DNA of 64,000 nt, from the NCBI GenBank assembly GCA_025149125.1, contig CP102272.1:5084001-5148000 (forward strand), written 5' to 3'. The number at the start of each line of letters is the position of its first letter. Within the stretch, counting starts at the first letter, position 1. The position numbers and the translations under genes were made by a program. Shown piece by piece: positions 41,151-49,299 of this stretch. Origin of the DNA: [Clostridium] asparagiforme DSM 15981 (GTDB taxonomy: Bacteria; Bacillota; Clostridia; Lachnospirales; Lachnospiraceae). A model generated the notes under the pieces. It worked only from the letters and a program-made list of their open reading frames with translations. It ran no database searches and had not been told where the DNA came from.

Positions 41151-42812
41151 CTATCGGTTGGAGGTGTAGGCCTTCAGGCAGACATTGCACTTCTGAGTTT
41201 CCTCAACGTGCTCCCATTTGTCGCCGTCAAAGCTCAGATACCCCTCCCCGTCGCTCAAATCAATCTCGGCCATCCCGTCCCCGGCGTCGTACTCTATCGC
41301 CACGGGGTGAACGGTTCCCGGAGTTGTTATTTTCACTATTATAGCAAATTTTTCGCCGTCATCCAATACTATTTTTTGATCCAGCGGTATGGTGTAAAAA
41401 CCGGCGTAGCGCAGCCGTCCCTCCGCCACCTTCACCCGCTGTCCGAAGGTTTGGTCAGCCTTCTCCCCCAGATGTCTGGCCACGTATAGTTCGTAGTCCG
41501 TGTTCTGGTCCGTGGCGTAAAATCCCGCCGCCTCCAGGTTCTCCCCTTTTCCGGCGGTGTATGCGTTGGCAAACCAGGCGCTGTCCCGGCCGTAGCCGAT
41601 CTGACCCACCCAGCCGCACAAATCGCTCTGGTAATTGTGATCATAGTTATCCGCCGGCTCCACGCCCGTGTACACGATGTTGTGCACGCCGATGTTGGTG
41701 TCGTAGTAGGAGACATAAAAATATCCCTGGTCTCCGAAATCCTCGCCCCAGCTGTTGGTACAGATGAACGCCCCGTCCCCCTCCAGGCCCATATTGAAAT
41801 TGTCCTTGGAGTAGTTGTCGTCCCAGCCGATGATCACGGAATCGTGGTTGGGCTTCTCGTCGCCGATGTAACAGTAGGAGTTTGTCGTGCGGTTGTAATA
41901 CACTGACTCGCTCTGGTAGTTGCGCATGGAGGTGTAGAGGGAACTCTGAACGCCCCCGTAACGGTACACGGCCTGCTTGATGGCCTCATAGTCCTTGGCC
42001 GGCAAAATCTGAATGTCCTGCACGTGAAGGCAGGGCTTTAAGCCGTCCGGGGAGTAGCCGTCCCCGTAAGGGTCCTCCGACTCCAGCACCGGGCCCTGCC
42101 AGGCCAGCAGGTAGGCCATGGACATGGTGTACTCCCCGCCCGCGTCCTGGGACATGGAAAAGCTGTTGTGCAACGTCATGTGATCCACGGATAGTTCCAG
42201 GGACTTGCCCGGGAGCAGGGAGGACTCCAGCGCTTTTAAGGATGCGAACGCCCAGCAGGTCCCCAGGGACCCCTGGTTGCCGATCTGAGGCGCCCGGCCC
42301 GTCTTTCGGTAGTCATAGGCGGACGGCAGCTTCACATCTCCGCCGCCGCTCTGCGCCTCCTGGTCCCGGTGGATGATCTCCGCACAGGGGGATTGACCGT
42401 CTGAGGAGGCGGCTGATTTGCCGCCGGTGCCGTTTCCGCCGTTGGCTGCACTGTTTCCGCCATCCGCCGCACCGTTTCCACCGTTCGCACCGCTTCCGCC
42501 GTCCGCCGCACCGTTTCCGCCGTCCGCTGCACTGTTTCCGCCGCTTCCCGCACTGTTTCCGCCGTTCGCCGCACTATTTCCGCCGTCCGCCGCACCGTTT
42601 CCGCCACCGGCCACTCCGTCCGCCACTCCGCCTGTGCCCTTCCCGCCGCCGTCCGCATATCCGCTTCCCGCGCCGCCGTCCTGCTGTGCCTGCGCGCCGC
42701 TGCCGCCGTCCGGCTGCCAGCGGCTGCACCCCGCCGTCAGTCCCAGGCTCAGGGCCAGGGCCAGATACAGGGGGCGTCTCCTGCGTTTCCTTCTATTCTG
42801 TTTCTGTCTCAA
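41151..42812 (-). CDS. Secreted C1 (papain-like) peptidase with lectin-like C-terminus
   Basis: A 553-residue lipoprotein. The signal peptide ends in LTAGC (Cys about residue 29). Residues 35-135 are a linker of Gly, Asn, Ala and Asp repeats. The peptidase domain has the catalytic Cys in QGSLGTCWAFASLKALE (about 178-194), His in KPNHDSVIIGWDD and Asn in CTNSWGEDFGDQGYF. The last 150 residues (AAGFYATDQNTDYELYVARH) match the lectin-like domain found with such peptidases. It would act on the cell surface on proteins or glycoproteins. It overlaps the end of the methyltransferase gene by 20 bases. Confidence 0.92.
   Translation of the reverse strand: MRQKQNRRKRRRRPLYLALALSLGLTAGCSRWQPDGGSGAQAQQDGGAGSGYADGGGKGTGGVADGVAGGGNGAADGGNSAANGGNSAGSGGNSAADGGNGAADGGSGANGGNGAADGGNSAANGGNGTGGKSAASSDGQSPCAEIIHRDQEAQSGGGDVKLPSAYDYRKTGRAPQIGNQGSLGTCWAFASLKALESSLLPGKSLELSVDHMTLHNSFSMSQDAGGEYTMSMAYLLAWQGPVLESEDPYGDGYSPDGLKPCLHVQDIQILPAKDYEAIKQAVYRYGGVQSSLYTSMRNYQSESVYYNRTTNSYCYIGDEKPNHDSVIIGWDDNYSKDNFNMGLEGDGAFICTNSWGEDFGDQGYFYVSYYDTNIGVHNIVYTGVEPADNYDHNYQSDLCGWVGQIGYGRDSAWFANAYTAGKGENLEAAGFYATDQNTDYELYVARHLGEKADQTFGQRVKVAEGRLRYAGFYTIPLDQKIVLDDGEKFAIIVKITTPGTVHPVAIEYDAGDGMAEIDLSDGEGYLSFDGDKWEHVEETQKCNVCLKAYTSNR
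42418..42610 (-). repeat. Coding repeat of GGNSAA(N/D)-type units in the C1 peptidase linker
   Basis: About nine 7-residue units (GGNSAAN, GGNGAAD, GGNSAGS and similar), about 21 bases each. The unit is degenerate at both DNA and protein level and can vary in number by slippage. Confidence 0.75.
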
Positions 42813-43974
42813 TGGTCCGGTTCTCCTGATTTCGTCTGGGAGGTCTGGGTCCCATAAACTGGTAAAAATAGGTCTTCAGCATCCCGTTATAAATCTTGCG
42901 GTTTTTGTCCGCCTTCCGTCCGATGTATTTCTCCGCATCCTCGTAGGACGTGATCAGGTACATGGACCAGGCGTCCAATGCACGGTAACGCTCCCCGATC
43001 TCCCGGTACAGCGCCGGAAGGCTGGCTTTGTCCTCAAGGCGCTCGCCGTAAGGGGGATTGGAAATCACAAACCCGTACTTTTTGGGGTGGCTCAGAGCGC
43101 TCACCGGCCGCTCCTGGAAATGGATCATGTGGTCCACCCCCGCCTGGGCCGCGTTGGCCCTGGCCGCCTTCACAATGTCGCCGTCTATGTCATAGCCCTG
43201 GATATCCACCTTCACGTCCTGCTCCACCAGATCGTTCGCCTCGTCCATAACCTCGTACCAGAACTTGCGCGGCACCAGGCTCTTCCAGTCCTCCGCAAGA
43301 AAGGAACGGTTCATGCCGGGTGCCATGTTGGCCGCCATCATGGCCGCCTCGATGGGAAAGGTTCCGCTGCCGCAGAAGGGGTCTACCAGAATCCGGTCCC
43401 GGTTCCAGGGCGTCAGAAGGATCAGCGCAGCGGCCAGAGTCTCCGTGATGGGGGCCTTGGCCGTCAGGGTGCGGTAGCCCCGCTTGTGCAGGGAGTCGCC
43501 GCTGGTGTCGATGCCGACGGTCACCACGTCCTTGTACAGGAAAACGCGCAGCGGAAAGCTGGCCCCGTCCTCCGGGAACCAGGTCACGTTGTAATGGCCC
43601 TTCATCCGCTCCACCATGGCCTTTTTCATGATGGACTGGATATCCGATGGGCTGAACAGCTTGCTCTTGATGGAGGACGCCTTGGCAACCCAGAATTTTC
43701 CATCCTGAGGAATATACTCCTCCCACGGAATCTCCCGGGTCCCCTGGAACAGCTCCTCAAAGGTTCTGGCCTCAAAGGACCCCACCTTTAAGAGCACACG
43801 CTCCGCCGTGCGCAAAAACACGTTGGCCCGGCAAACGGCTTCCTCGTCGCCGATAAAGGTCACTCTACCGTCCTCCACCAGGGAAATCTCATAGCCCAGG
43901 TCCAGTATCTCTTTCTTCAACACAGCCTCCAGGCCGAAATGGCATGGGGCAATCAGTTCAAATGTACGTTTCAA
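42793..43974 (-). CDS. THUMP-domain RNA guanine-N2 methyltransferase (RlmL/YpsC-like)
   Basis: A 393-residue protein: N-terminal ferredoxin-like and THUMP region (about 1-160, ending KLFSPSDIQSIMKKAMVERM) and a C-terminal Rossmann methyltransferase with LVDPFCGSGTFPIEAAMMAA (about 190-209) and FVISNPPYGERLEDK (about 290-304). The NPPY motif marks amino-group methylation. It probably modifies 23S rRNA, as RlmL and Bacillus YpsC do. The neighbours are a YfcE gene upstream and the C1 peptidase downstream, with a 20-base overlap. Confidence 0.92.
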   Translation of the reverse strand: MKRTFELIAPCHFGLEAVLKKEILDLGYEISLVEDGRVTFIGDEEAVCRANVFLRTAERVLLKVGSFEARTFEELFQGTREIPWEEYIPQDGKFWVAKASSIKSKLFSPSDIQSIMKKAMVERMKGHYNVTWFPEDGASFPLRVFLYKDVVTVGIDTSGDSLHKRGYRTLTAKAPITETLAAALILLTPWNRDRILVDPFCGSGTFPIEAAMMAANMAPGMNRSFLAEDWKSLVPRKFWYEVMDEANDLVEQDVKVDIQGYDIDGDIVKAARANAAQAGVDHMIHFQERPVSALSHPKKYGFVISNPPYGERLEDKASLPALYREIGERYRALDAWSMYLITSYEDAEKYIGRKADKNRKIYNGMLKTYFYQFMGPRPPRRNQENRTIETETE

Positions 43975-43995
43975 TCTTCGTTCCTCACTCTTTCT

Positions 43996-44553
43996 CTACA
44001 GGCTGATCTGCCTGACAACATCCCCGTCCAGGGTCAAAATCGTAAACACTCCGTCCTCCAGCAGCGCATAGGTGGCCGGATTCCCGCCTTTGGGAATGGA
44101 CACGGAGCCGGGGTTGAGTATCTTTATGCGCCTCCCGTCCTCTGCGGTGATTTCCTTGGCCTCCAGCAGGTGGGTGTGGCCGTGGATCAGCGCGTCCCCG
44201 TCCGTTAAGGGCGGCAGATGGTTCTCGTTGTACACATGGCCGTGGGTGGCGTAGAGGCGCGTTTCCCCCACCAGCAGGAGACCGTAGTCCGCCAGAATCG
44301 GGAACTCCAGCACCATCTGGTCCACCTCGGTGTCGCAGTTTCCGCGCACCGCCAGAAGTTCATCTTTAAGGGGATTTAACATAGCGATGACCTCCTTGGG
44401 CGCATACTCCCTGGGGAGGTCGTTCCTCGGGCCGTGGTACAGAATGTCGCCCAGCAGCACCAGGCGCTTGGCCCCCGAATTTTTATAGAGTTCCAGCATC
44501 CGCCTGCAGTAGAAGGCGGAGCCGTGTATATCGGATGCAAACATGAGTTTCAT
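43996..44553 (-). CDS. yfcE: Phosphodiesterase YfcE
   Basis: A 185-residue metallophosphoesterase, the same length as E. coli YfcE. Motifs: FASDIHGSAFYCRRML (about 5-20), LGDILYHGPRNDLPREYAPK (about 34-53, highly specific for YfcE), GNCDTEVD and HGHTHLLEA. It is a second, distinct member beside the gene at 40018-40524. It starts the minus-strand run YfcE-RlmL-like-C1 peptidase-RdgB-phosphoesterase. Confidence 0.93.
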   Translation of the reverse strand: MKLMFASDIHGSAFYCRRMLELYKNSGAKRLVLLGDILYHGPRNDLPREYAPKEVIAMLNPLKDELLAVRGNCDTEVDQMVLEFPILADYGLLLVGETRLYATHGHVYNENHLPPLTDGDALIHGHTHLLEAKEITAEDGRRIKILNPGSVSIPKGGNPATYALLEDGVFTILTLDGDVVRQISL

Positions 44554-44588
44554 GCGGTTTCTCCTCTTTTCCCGTATTTTTCACCTCT

Positions 44589-44918
44589 CTATTCTATAGC
44601 CCCTGGGGCCCTTCTGTCAATGAATTTTCCCCGGTAATAAAGCATTCCTCCAGCCAGATCCACACAGCGGTAACCCATTCTTCCCAGATCCCGGCAGGCC
44701 AGCATGCTCTTGGCTCCCCGGTCGCAGTAAAATACCAGGGTGTAGTCCTTCGGCAGCTCGTCAAGGCGCTGTTCCAGCTCCTCGTAGGGAATGTTTATGC
44801 TGCCCCAAATCCGCTCCCTGCCGTACTGGAACGGCTCCCTTAAGTCCACCAGCAAAAAGGCGCCTCCCTGTTCCAGCCACTGATCCAGTTCTCTGTATGA
44901 TATCATTGGAAATTCCAT
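44589..44918 (-). CDS. Rhodanese-like domain protein
   Basis: A 109-residue single rhodanese domain. The active-site loop is VFYCDRGAKSMLACRDL (Cys about residue 63), preceded by LVDLREPFQYGRERIWGSIN (about 23-42). It may carry sulfur as a persulfide or bind a partner. I chose the ATG at 44918 (MEFPMISYRE) with AAGGA upstream over a start at 44960. It is in line with the YfcE gene, 35 bases away. Confidence 0.88.
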   Translation of the reverse strand: MEFPMISYRELDQWLEQGGAFLLVDLREPFQYGRERIWGSINIPYEELEQRLDELPKDYTLVFYCDRGAKSMLACRDLGRMGYRCVDLAGGMLYYRGKFIDRRAPGAIE

Positions 44919-45037
44919 ATTATTCCATCCTTTCCGGCCCGGACATCCGAGACAGGCCATGTACTACTATCATTATATGAGACCTGTCCCCGGAGCGTGA
45001 GAACGCCGCCGGACCCGGACGGCAGCCCCGGGCGCAG

Positions 45038-45077
45038 CTAAAAAACCCGGTCTGTGACGTTCATCACAAACCGGGTT
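45038..45077 (-). terminator. Terminator of the Asn/Ser/Gln-repeat gene
   Basis: Stem AACCCGGT/ACCGGGTT with extra inner pairing TGTGA/TCACA, followed on the minus strand by T6. Confidence 0.8.
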
Positions 45078-45125
45078 CTGCTCATCGTGTTCTCGATTGA
45101 AAACCGCAGGAATAATCCGCTATAA

Positions 45126-45359
45126 TTAGCGCTCGTTGTTCTGAGAGCAGTTGCGGCTGCTGTTCTGAGAGCTGTTCTGAGAGTTGTTGCGGCTGCTGTT
45201 CTGAGAAGAGTTCTGAGAACTGTTGCGGCTGCTGTTCTGAGAGGAGTTCTGAGAACTGTTCTGGCTGTTGTTCTGAGAGCTGTTCTGAGAATTGTTGCGG
45301 CTGCTGTTCTGGCTGCTGTAATTCTCAGCGTCATTGTTGAAGTTATTTCTGTTGTTCAT
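45126..45359 (-). CDS. Small Asn/Ser/Gln-repeat protein
   Basis: A 77-residue protein made almost wholly of Asn, Ser and Gln. After MNNRNNFNNDAENYSS come about twelve units of NSSQ, NSSR, NNSQ and similar, ending in NCSQNNER with a single Cys. AGGAGG lies 8 bases before the ATG and a strong terminator follows, so it is a complete, expressed-looking gene. It has no signal peptide and should be disordered, with a composition like yeast prion domains. Its role is unknown. It stands alone between a rhodanese gene and the PrpF operon. Confidence 0.75.
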   Translation of the reverse strand: MNNRNNFNNDAENYSSQNSSRNNSQNSSQNNSQNSSQNSSQNSSRNSSQNSSQNSSRNNSQNSSQNSSRNCSQNNER

Positions 45360-45442
45360 TTTTTTACCTCCTAAAAAGCTTTTTTGGTTACACGGTTAGT
45401 ATGTCTAACTTTCAGCTCTCTATTCGGCATTTTTAAAATTTT

Positions 45443-46579
45443 TTAACCGTATGTTTTCCCTTCCATCAGAAGGTGCGCGGTCCTGTAACCGGAGGTTTTG
45501 ACGATGCGGACTGAGCCGTTCTCAGGTTCAAATTCCACTCCCGCTTCCAGAATTCCGCCCGGATGGCCAATACGCAGCCGTTCCGGGTCCGCATCCGCTC
45601 TCAGGGCGCGGTTGACCACGGTTCCCGGGATCACGGCCGCCGCCGCGGTGCACATGGCTCCGGTCATGGCGTAGGTGGGATGGGTTTTCTGCATGGACAT
45701 CATCCGGGCCGTCAGGTCGATCTGATCCCGGCTGATGGCCGCGCCGGAAGTTGCCTCGTAATCCTTGGGCTCCGCCACGATGGTCATCTTGGGCACCGCC
45801 GGGCTTTCCCAGGCGGAGCGCTCGATACTGGAAACAAATCCCAGTTTTAAGGCCGCAGCCCCTCTCACCGTCTCCAGAAGCCGCAGCATTTCCGGATTTC
45901 CGTCAATCTGCGCCGGAAGCTCGGTCCCCGACAGTCCCACGGCCGCCGCGGGCACAAATACCAGCGGGTTGGCGGCGTCCACGATGGAGACCTCCACCTG
46001 GCCGAAGCCGGGGATATCCAACACATCCGAGGCATTTCCCGTGGGGAGCAGCTTTCCGGTCACGGAGCCCATGGGGTCGATGAAGCTCAGCTTGATGGGA
46101 GCCGCCGTCCCCGGCACGCCTGCAATGGCAAAGTCTCCGTCGTATTTCACCCTGCCGTTCTCCACCTGGACCTGGGCCTCGATCACCTTATCCGTGTTGG
46201 TATTGTAGATCCTGACGGTGGTCACCGGCTCTTTGGGATTGACCAATCCCTTCTCCAGGGCGAAGGGACCGACGCCGGATGAAATGTTGCCGCAGTTGCC
46301 CTTGTAGCTGACCAACGGCTTATCCACGGCCACCTGGGCAAAGGTGTAATCCACGTCCACTCCGGGCCGCTCCGACCTGGAGACGATGGCCACCTTGCTG
46401 GTCACGGAGGCGGCTCCGCCCAGGCCGTCGATCTGCTTGGGATCCGGGCTTCCCATGATCCGCATGAGCAGCGCATCCCGCTGCTGCCCATCCTCCGGCA
46501 GATCCTTCTTTAAAAAATACAGTCCTTTACTGGTGCCTCCCCGCATCACGGTACAGGGAACTGCGTTTGCTCTGTCCAT
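45443..46579 (-). CDS. PrpF-family isomerase (4-oxalomesaconate tautomerase/aconitate isomerase type)
   Basis: A 378-residue protein of the PrpF family (diaminopimelate-epimerase-like fold). Its signature is VPCTVMRGGTSKGLYFLKKD at the start, followed by DGLGGAASVTSKVAIVSRSE (about 51-70), YKGNCGNISSGVGPFALEKG (about 93-112) and the late MMSMQKTHPTYAMTGAMCTA. Members shift double bonds in tricarboxylates, such as aconitate, methylaconitate or 4-oxalomesaconate. It follows a MatC-type permease gene by 15 bases, so the permease likely brings in the acid this enzyme isomerises. The exact substrate is open. Confidence 0.9.
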   Translation of the reverse strand: MDRANAVPCTVMRGGTSKGLYFLKKDLPEDGQQRDALLMRIMGSPDPKQIDGLGGAASVTSKVAIVSRSERPGVDVDYTFAQVAVDKPLVSYKGNCGNISSGVGPFALEKGLVNPKEPVTTVRIYNTNTDKVIEAQVQVENGRVKYDGDFAIAGVPGTAAPIKLSFIDPMGSVTGKLLPTGNASDVLDIPGFGQVEVSIVDAANPLVFVPAAAVGLSGTELPAQIDGNPEMLRLLETVRGAAALKLGFVSSIERSAWESPAVPKMTIVAEPKDYEATSGAAISRDQIDLTARMMSMQKTHPTYAMTGAMCTAAAAVIPGTVVNRALRADADPERLRIGHPGGILEAGVEFEPENGSVRIVKTSGYRTAHLLMEGKTYG

Positions 46580-46594
46580 TTTCCGTTTCCTCCC

Positions 46595-47868
46595 TTATTT
46601 GATAATTCCGTATACGCCCACAGCCGACAGGATAATGTTGGCGATTACGCAGGCAATGGCAATCATAAACAGACGTCCGAACAGCTTCTGCTGCTCCTGC
46701 TCCTTATTCTCCGAATTGGAGGCAGCCATGTAAGCCGCCAGGATCAGGCCGCCGCCGGTGGATGCGGGGCTGAACGCGGAGGACAGGGAAGAGGAAATCA
46801 TCACGCTGGTCAGGCTGATAAATCCGGCGCTTCCCGTTCCCAGGGAATCCACGATGGTTCCGATGGTGGGAACCATGGTCGGGATCACCACGCCGGTGGT
46901 GCTGCTGAAGAACGACAGGATCGACGAAATGAACGCAATGATCGGAGCCGCGGTAGCAGGGGTCATAATCGCCAGCAGCGCTTCGGAGATCAGGTCGATG
47001 CCGCCCATTTCAATAACAACATTCATCAAAACGCCAACGCCGCAAATCAGAAGCAGGGTTCCCCAGGGGATCTTGGCCAGGGCCTGTTTCTCTTTGGCAA
47101 CACCCAGGAGAATCAGCACGGCCGCTACGAAGAAGGAGGTGAGGCCCACGTCCAGGCGGCGGAACATGACAAGGTAAACCATGACGCACATGCCGACGAT
47201 TGTGATCCACTGATCCCGGGTGACCGGTTTTTCTCGCTGACCGCGCCGCCCACAGCCACAGCGCCGGGTTTGATGCGGTAAATCTTATAATGAATGGAAA
47301 ATCCAACCATCATGATCACGGCCCACAACATGACGTTGAGCATAACCGGTATAATGATGTCGGTATACCCGGCCGTCTCCGACAGGGACATGGTCAAAAC
47401 GCCCGCCGGGGCTAAGGGCGTGATGGTAAAGCCGTTGGCCGCAACCTTGGCCGCCAGGGCGAACAGCAGGGGATTCTCCCCCATCTCCACTGCGATGGTG
47501 ACCGCTACAACCGTCATCAGTGCTCCAACCGGAATATTTCCGGGGCCGATGGCCGACAGAAGTCCGGTCACCAGGAAGAGAATCACCGGCACCAGATAGG
47601 TGCGGTTTCCGGCCAGTCCAACCGCCCGCTTGGCGATCAGCTCCAGCGTGCCGTTGCTCTGGGCGATACCGAATAGGAACGTGACGCCGACCAGGGTGAT
47701 AAAGAGTTTCGCATCAAAACCACCCAGAATCTGGGAACTGGACATCCCGCCGATCTTTCCGATAATCAGTGAAAAACCCACCGCCAGGATACCGATGTTG
47801 CACTTGCGCCAGAACCCCAGCGCAACGACCGCAAACAGAAATACTACCGACAACACTTCATAATTCAT
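46595..47868 (-). pseudogene. MatC/SLC13-type carboxylate permease, frameshifted
   Basis: Two frames (47868 to about 47230 and about 47230 to 46595) together make a 424-residue permease. It starts MNYEVLSVVFLFAVVALGFW and is close in length and pattern to the intact paralogue at 50251-51510 (419 residues). The break is in a run of five A residues on the minus strand (47228-47232). With six A residues it would read through as SEKKPVTRDQW. This may be a real mutation, a sequencing error or -1 slippage. No other damage is seen. It lies between LysR and PrpF and should import an organic acid. Confidence 0.75.
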
Positions 47869-48013
47869 ACCTTACCTCCTCAAACATTTCTTTCTTCTCA
47901 GACAGGCTGCTGCCGGGTTCATGTTACCGGGTTCATTTCACCGGATTCATTTCGCCGGTTCCGGCGGCTGCCTCTATGTATTTTTTAATTGCAAGGAATC
48001 GATCCGTCTTGTA

Positions 48014-48095
48014 TGGGCTCATTATAGCCCCTTCCTTCCCATAAGTCTAATTCATATTTTTCATAAAAATTATGGTTTTTTGCCATAGTTTGTGG
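48014..48095 (-). promoter_or_regulatory. LysR-type operator and promoter of the permease-PrpF operon
   Basis: Read toward the operon, 48095-48047 contains ACTATGGCAAAAAACCATAA, an inverted repeat (AAACTATGG-N7-CCATAATTT), followed by ATTTTTATG and AATATGAATTAG. TAGACT (48044-48049), 17 bases and a perfect TATAAT (48021-48026) follow. The same sequence with the same spacing occurs at 49151-49226. The gap 47869-48182 contains no gene. Confidence 0.7.
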
Positions 48096-48182
48096 TATGA
48101 TGATTTTAACGTCCCGGTTTGGAGCGAAGGGCCGCTATTACTGCACCGGAAGAATACATATCTCTGTGAGGGGGAATTGGAA

Positions 48183-49091
48183 ATGGATTTTAAAGATCTG
48201 ACCTATATTATTGCAGTGGCAAAATATCAGAATATCACCAAGGCGGCGGACTCCCTGTATATCACCCAGCCGACCCTGACCAAGTTCATCCAGCATCTGG
48301 AGGCGGACATGGGCCAGAAGCTGTTCAAGAAGCTGGGCAACAAGTTCACCCTGACCTACGCCGGGCAGCGCTACGTCGCCAAGGCCACGGAGATTCTCAA
48401 TATCAAGAAGGAGCTGGACCAGGAGATGAACGATATCGTGTGTTCCAACGTGGGCGTGCTGAAGGTGGCCTTCCCGGTCATGCGCGGCACCTATATGCTG
48501 CCCTGCACCCTTCCGATCTTCAACAGCTTATACCCCAACGTGCACCTGGATATCATGGAGGAGAATTCCGGCGTGCTGGAGTCCATGATCCTCAGCGGAG
48601 AGACGGACCTGGCGTTTTTCAACCTGCCGGTGAAAAGCCCGGACATCGAATGGCAGATTATCAGCCATGAGGAGATCGTCCTGATCATGCCCGAGGACCA
48701 TCCCCTGGCCGAACTGGGCGAGGAACGGGAGAATTGCCGCTATCCCTGGTTCGACCTGCGCCGGGCGGCCGACGAGCCCTTCATCGTGCAGCTGCCCGAG
48801 CAGCGCACACGGCAGATCGTGAACCGCCTCTTTAAAGAATATAAAATCCAGCCCCACATCAAATTGCAGACCCGCAACATCAGCGCAGGCGCGGAGCTGG
48901 TCAGCAAGCGCTACGGCCTGTCCTTTGTCTGTGAGACTCACTTGAAGCATATCCGTCTGAAGCAGCCGGTCCGCTGCTTTTCCGTGGGAACTCCCAACAC
49001 CACGGTGGACTTTGTCGCCGCCTACCGCAAGGGCAGCTATCTCCCGTATCATGCCCAGGAGTATATTAAGATCGTGAAAGATTTTACATAA
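48183..49091 (+). CDS. LysR family regulator of the flanking carboxylate operons
   Basis: A 302-residue LysR protein: helix-turn-helix MDFKDLTYIIAVAKYQNITK, AADSLYITQPTLTKFIQHLE and a substrate domain with VLIMPEDHPLAELG and HIRLKQPVRCFSVG. The ATG at 48183 (GAGGGGG upstream) matches the family start; an extended frame from 48072 would run through the operator. It lies between two operons whose promoters share an operator of about 48 bp, so it very likely controls both. A strong terminator follows at 49099-49139. Confidence 0.92.
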   Translation: MDFKDLTYIIAVAKYQNITKAADSLYITQPTLTKFIQHLEADMGQKLFKKLGNKFTLTYAGQRYVAKATEILNIKKELDQEMNDIVCSNVGVLKVAFPVMRGTYMLPCTLPIFNSLYPNVHLDIMEENSGVLESMILSGETDLAFFNLPVKSPDIEWQIISHEEIVLIMPEDHPLAELGEERENCRYPWFDLRRAADEPFIVQLPEQRTRQIVNRLFKEYKIQPHIKLQTRNISAGAELVSKRYGLSFVCETHLKHIRLKQPVRCFSVGTPNTTVDFVAAYRKGSYLPYHAQEYIKIVKDFT

Positions 49092-49098
49092 ACCTTAA

Positions 49099-49139
49099 AA
49101 TCCCCCTCCGGAGTACAAAACTACAGAGGGGGATTTTTT
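49099..49139 (+). terminator. Terminator of the LysR gene
   Basis: A perfect 10-bp stem AATCCCCCTC/GAGGGGGATT followed by TTTT, 7 bases after the stop codon. Confidence 0.85.
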
Positions 49140-49150
49140 ATGGGGCCAGA

Positions 49151-49226
49151 TCACAAAACTATGGTCAAAATTCATAATTTTTATAGCAAATATGAATTGG
49201 TTTTCCAAATACCTACATGCTATATT
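49151..49226 (+). promoter_or_regulatory. LysR-type operator and promoter of the hydrolase-permease operon
   Basis: CACAAAACTATGGTC through CATAATTTTTATAGC and AATATGAATTGG (49152-49200) is the counterpart of the element at 48047-48095. TTGGTT (49197-49202), 18 bases and TATATT (49221-49226) follow. In both places exactly 20 bases separate the end of the shared element from the -10 box. Confidence 0.7.
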
Positions 49227-49299
49227 GGAATAGTAAACGAAGTGTCGCGGCTCTTTACAACTTAAGTATCCATCACACAACAGTTTGGAGGGGGATTAT

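Noticed and set aside
42418..43791. Long plus-strand open frame (457 codons)
   Set aside because: It is the antisense of the peptidase repeat linker and the RlmL-like gene; Pro/Ala-rich low complexity with no family match.
42418..45330. Possible CRISPR-like repeats
   Set aside because: Both repeat tracts (42418-42610 and about 45130-45330) are in-frame coding repeats without unique spacers.
45038..45334. 98-codon Arg/Thr/Ala-rich frame on the minus strand
   Set aside because: Out-of-frame reading of the Asn/Ser/Gln repeat; the frame at 45126-45359 has the good ribosome site and ends before the terminator.
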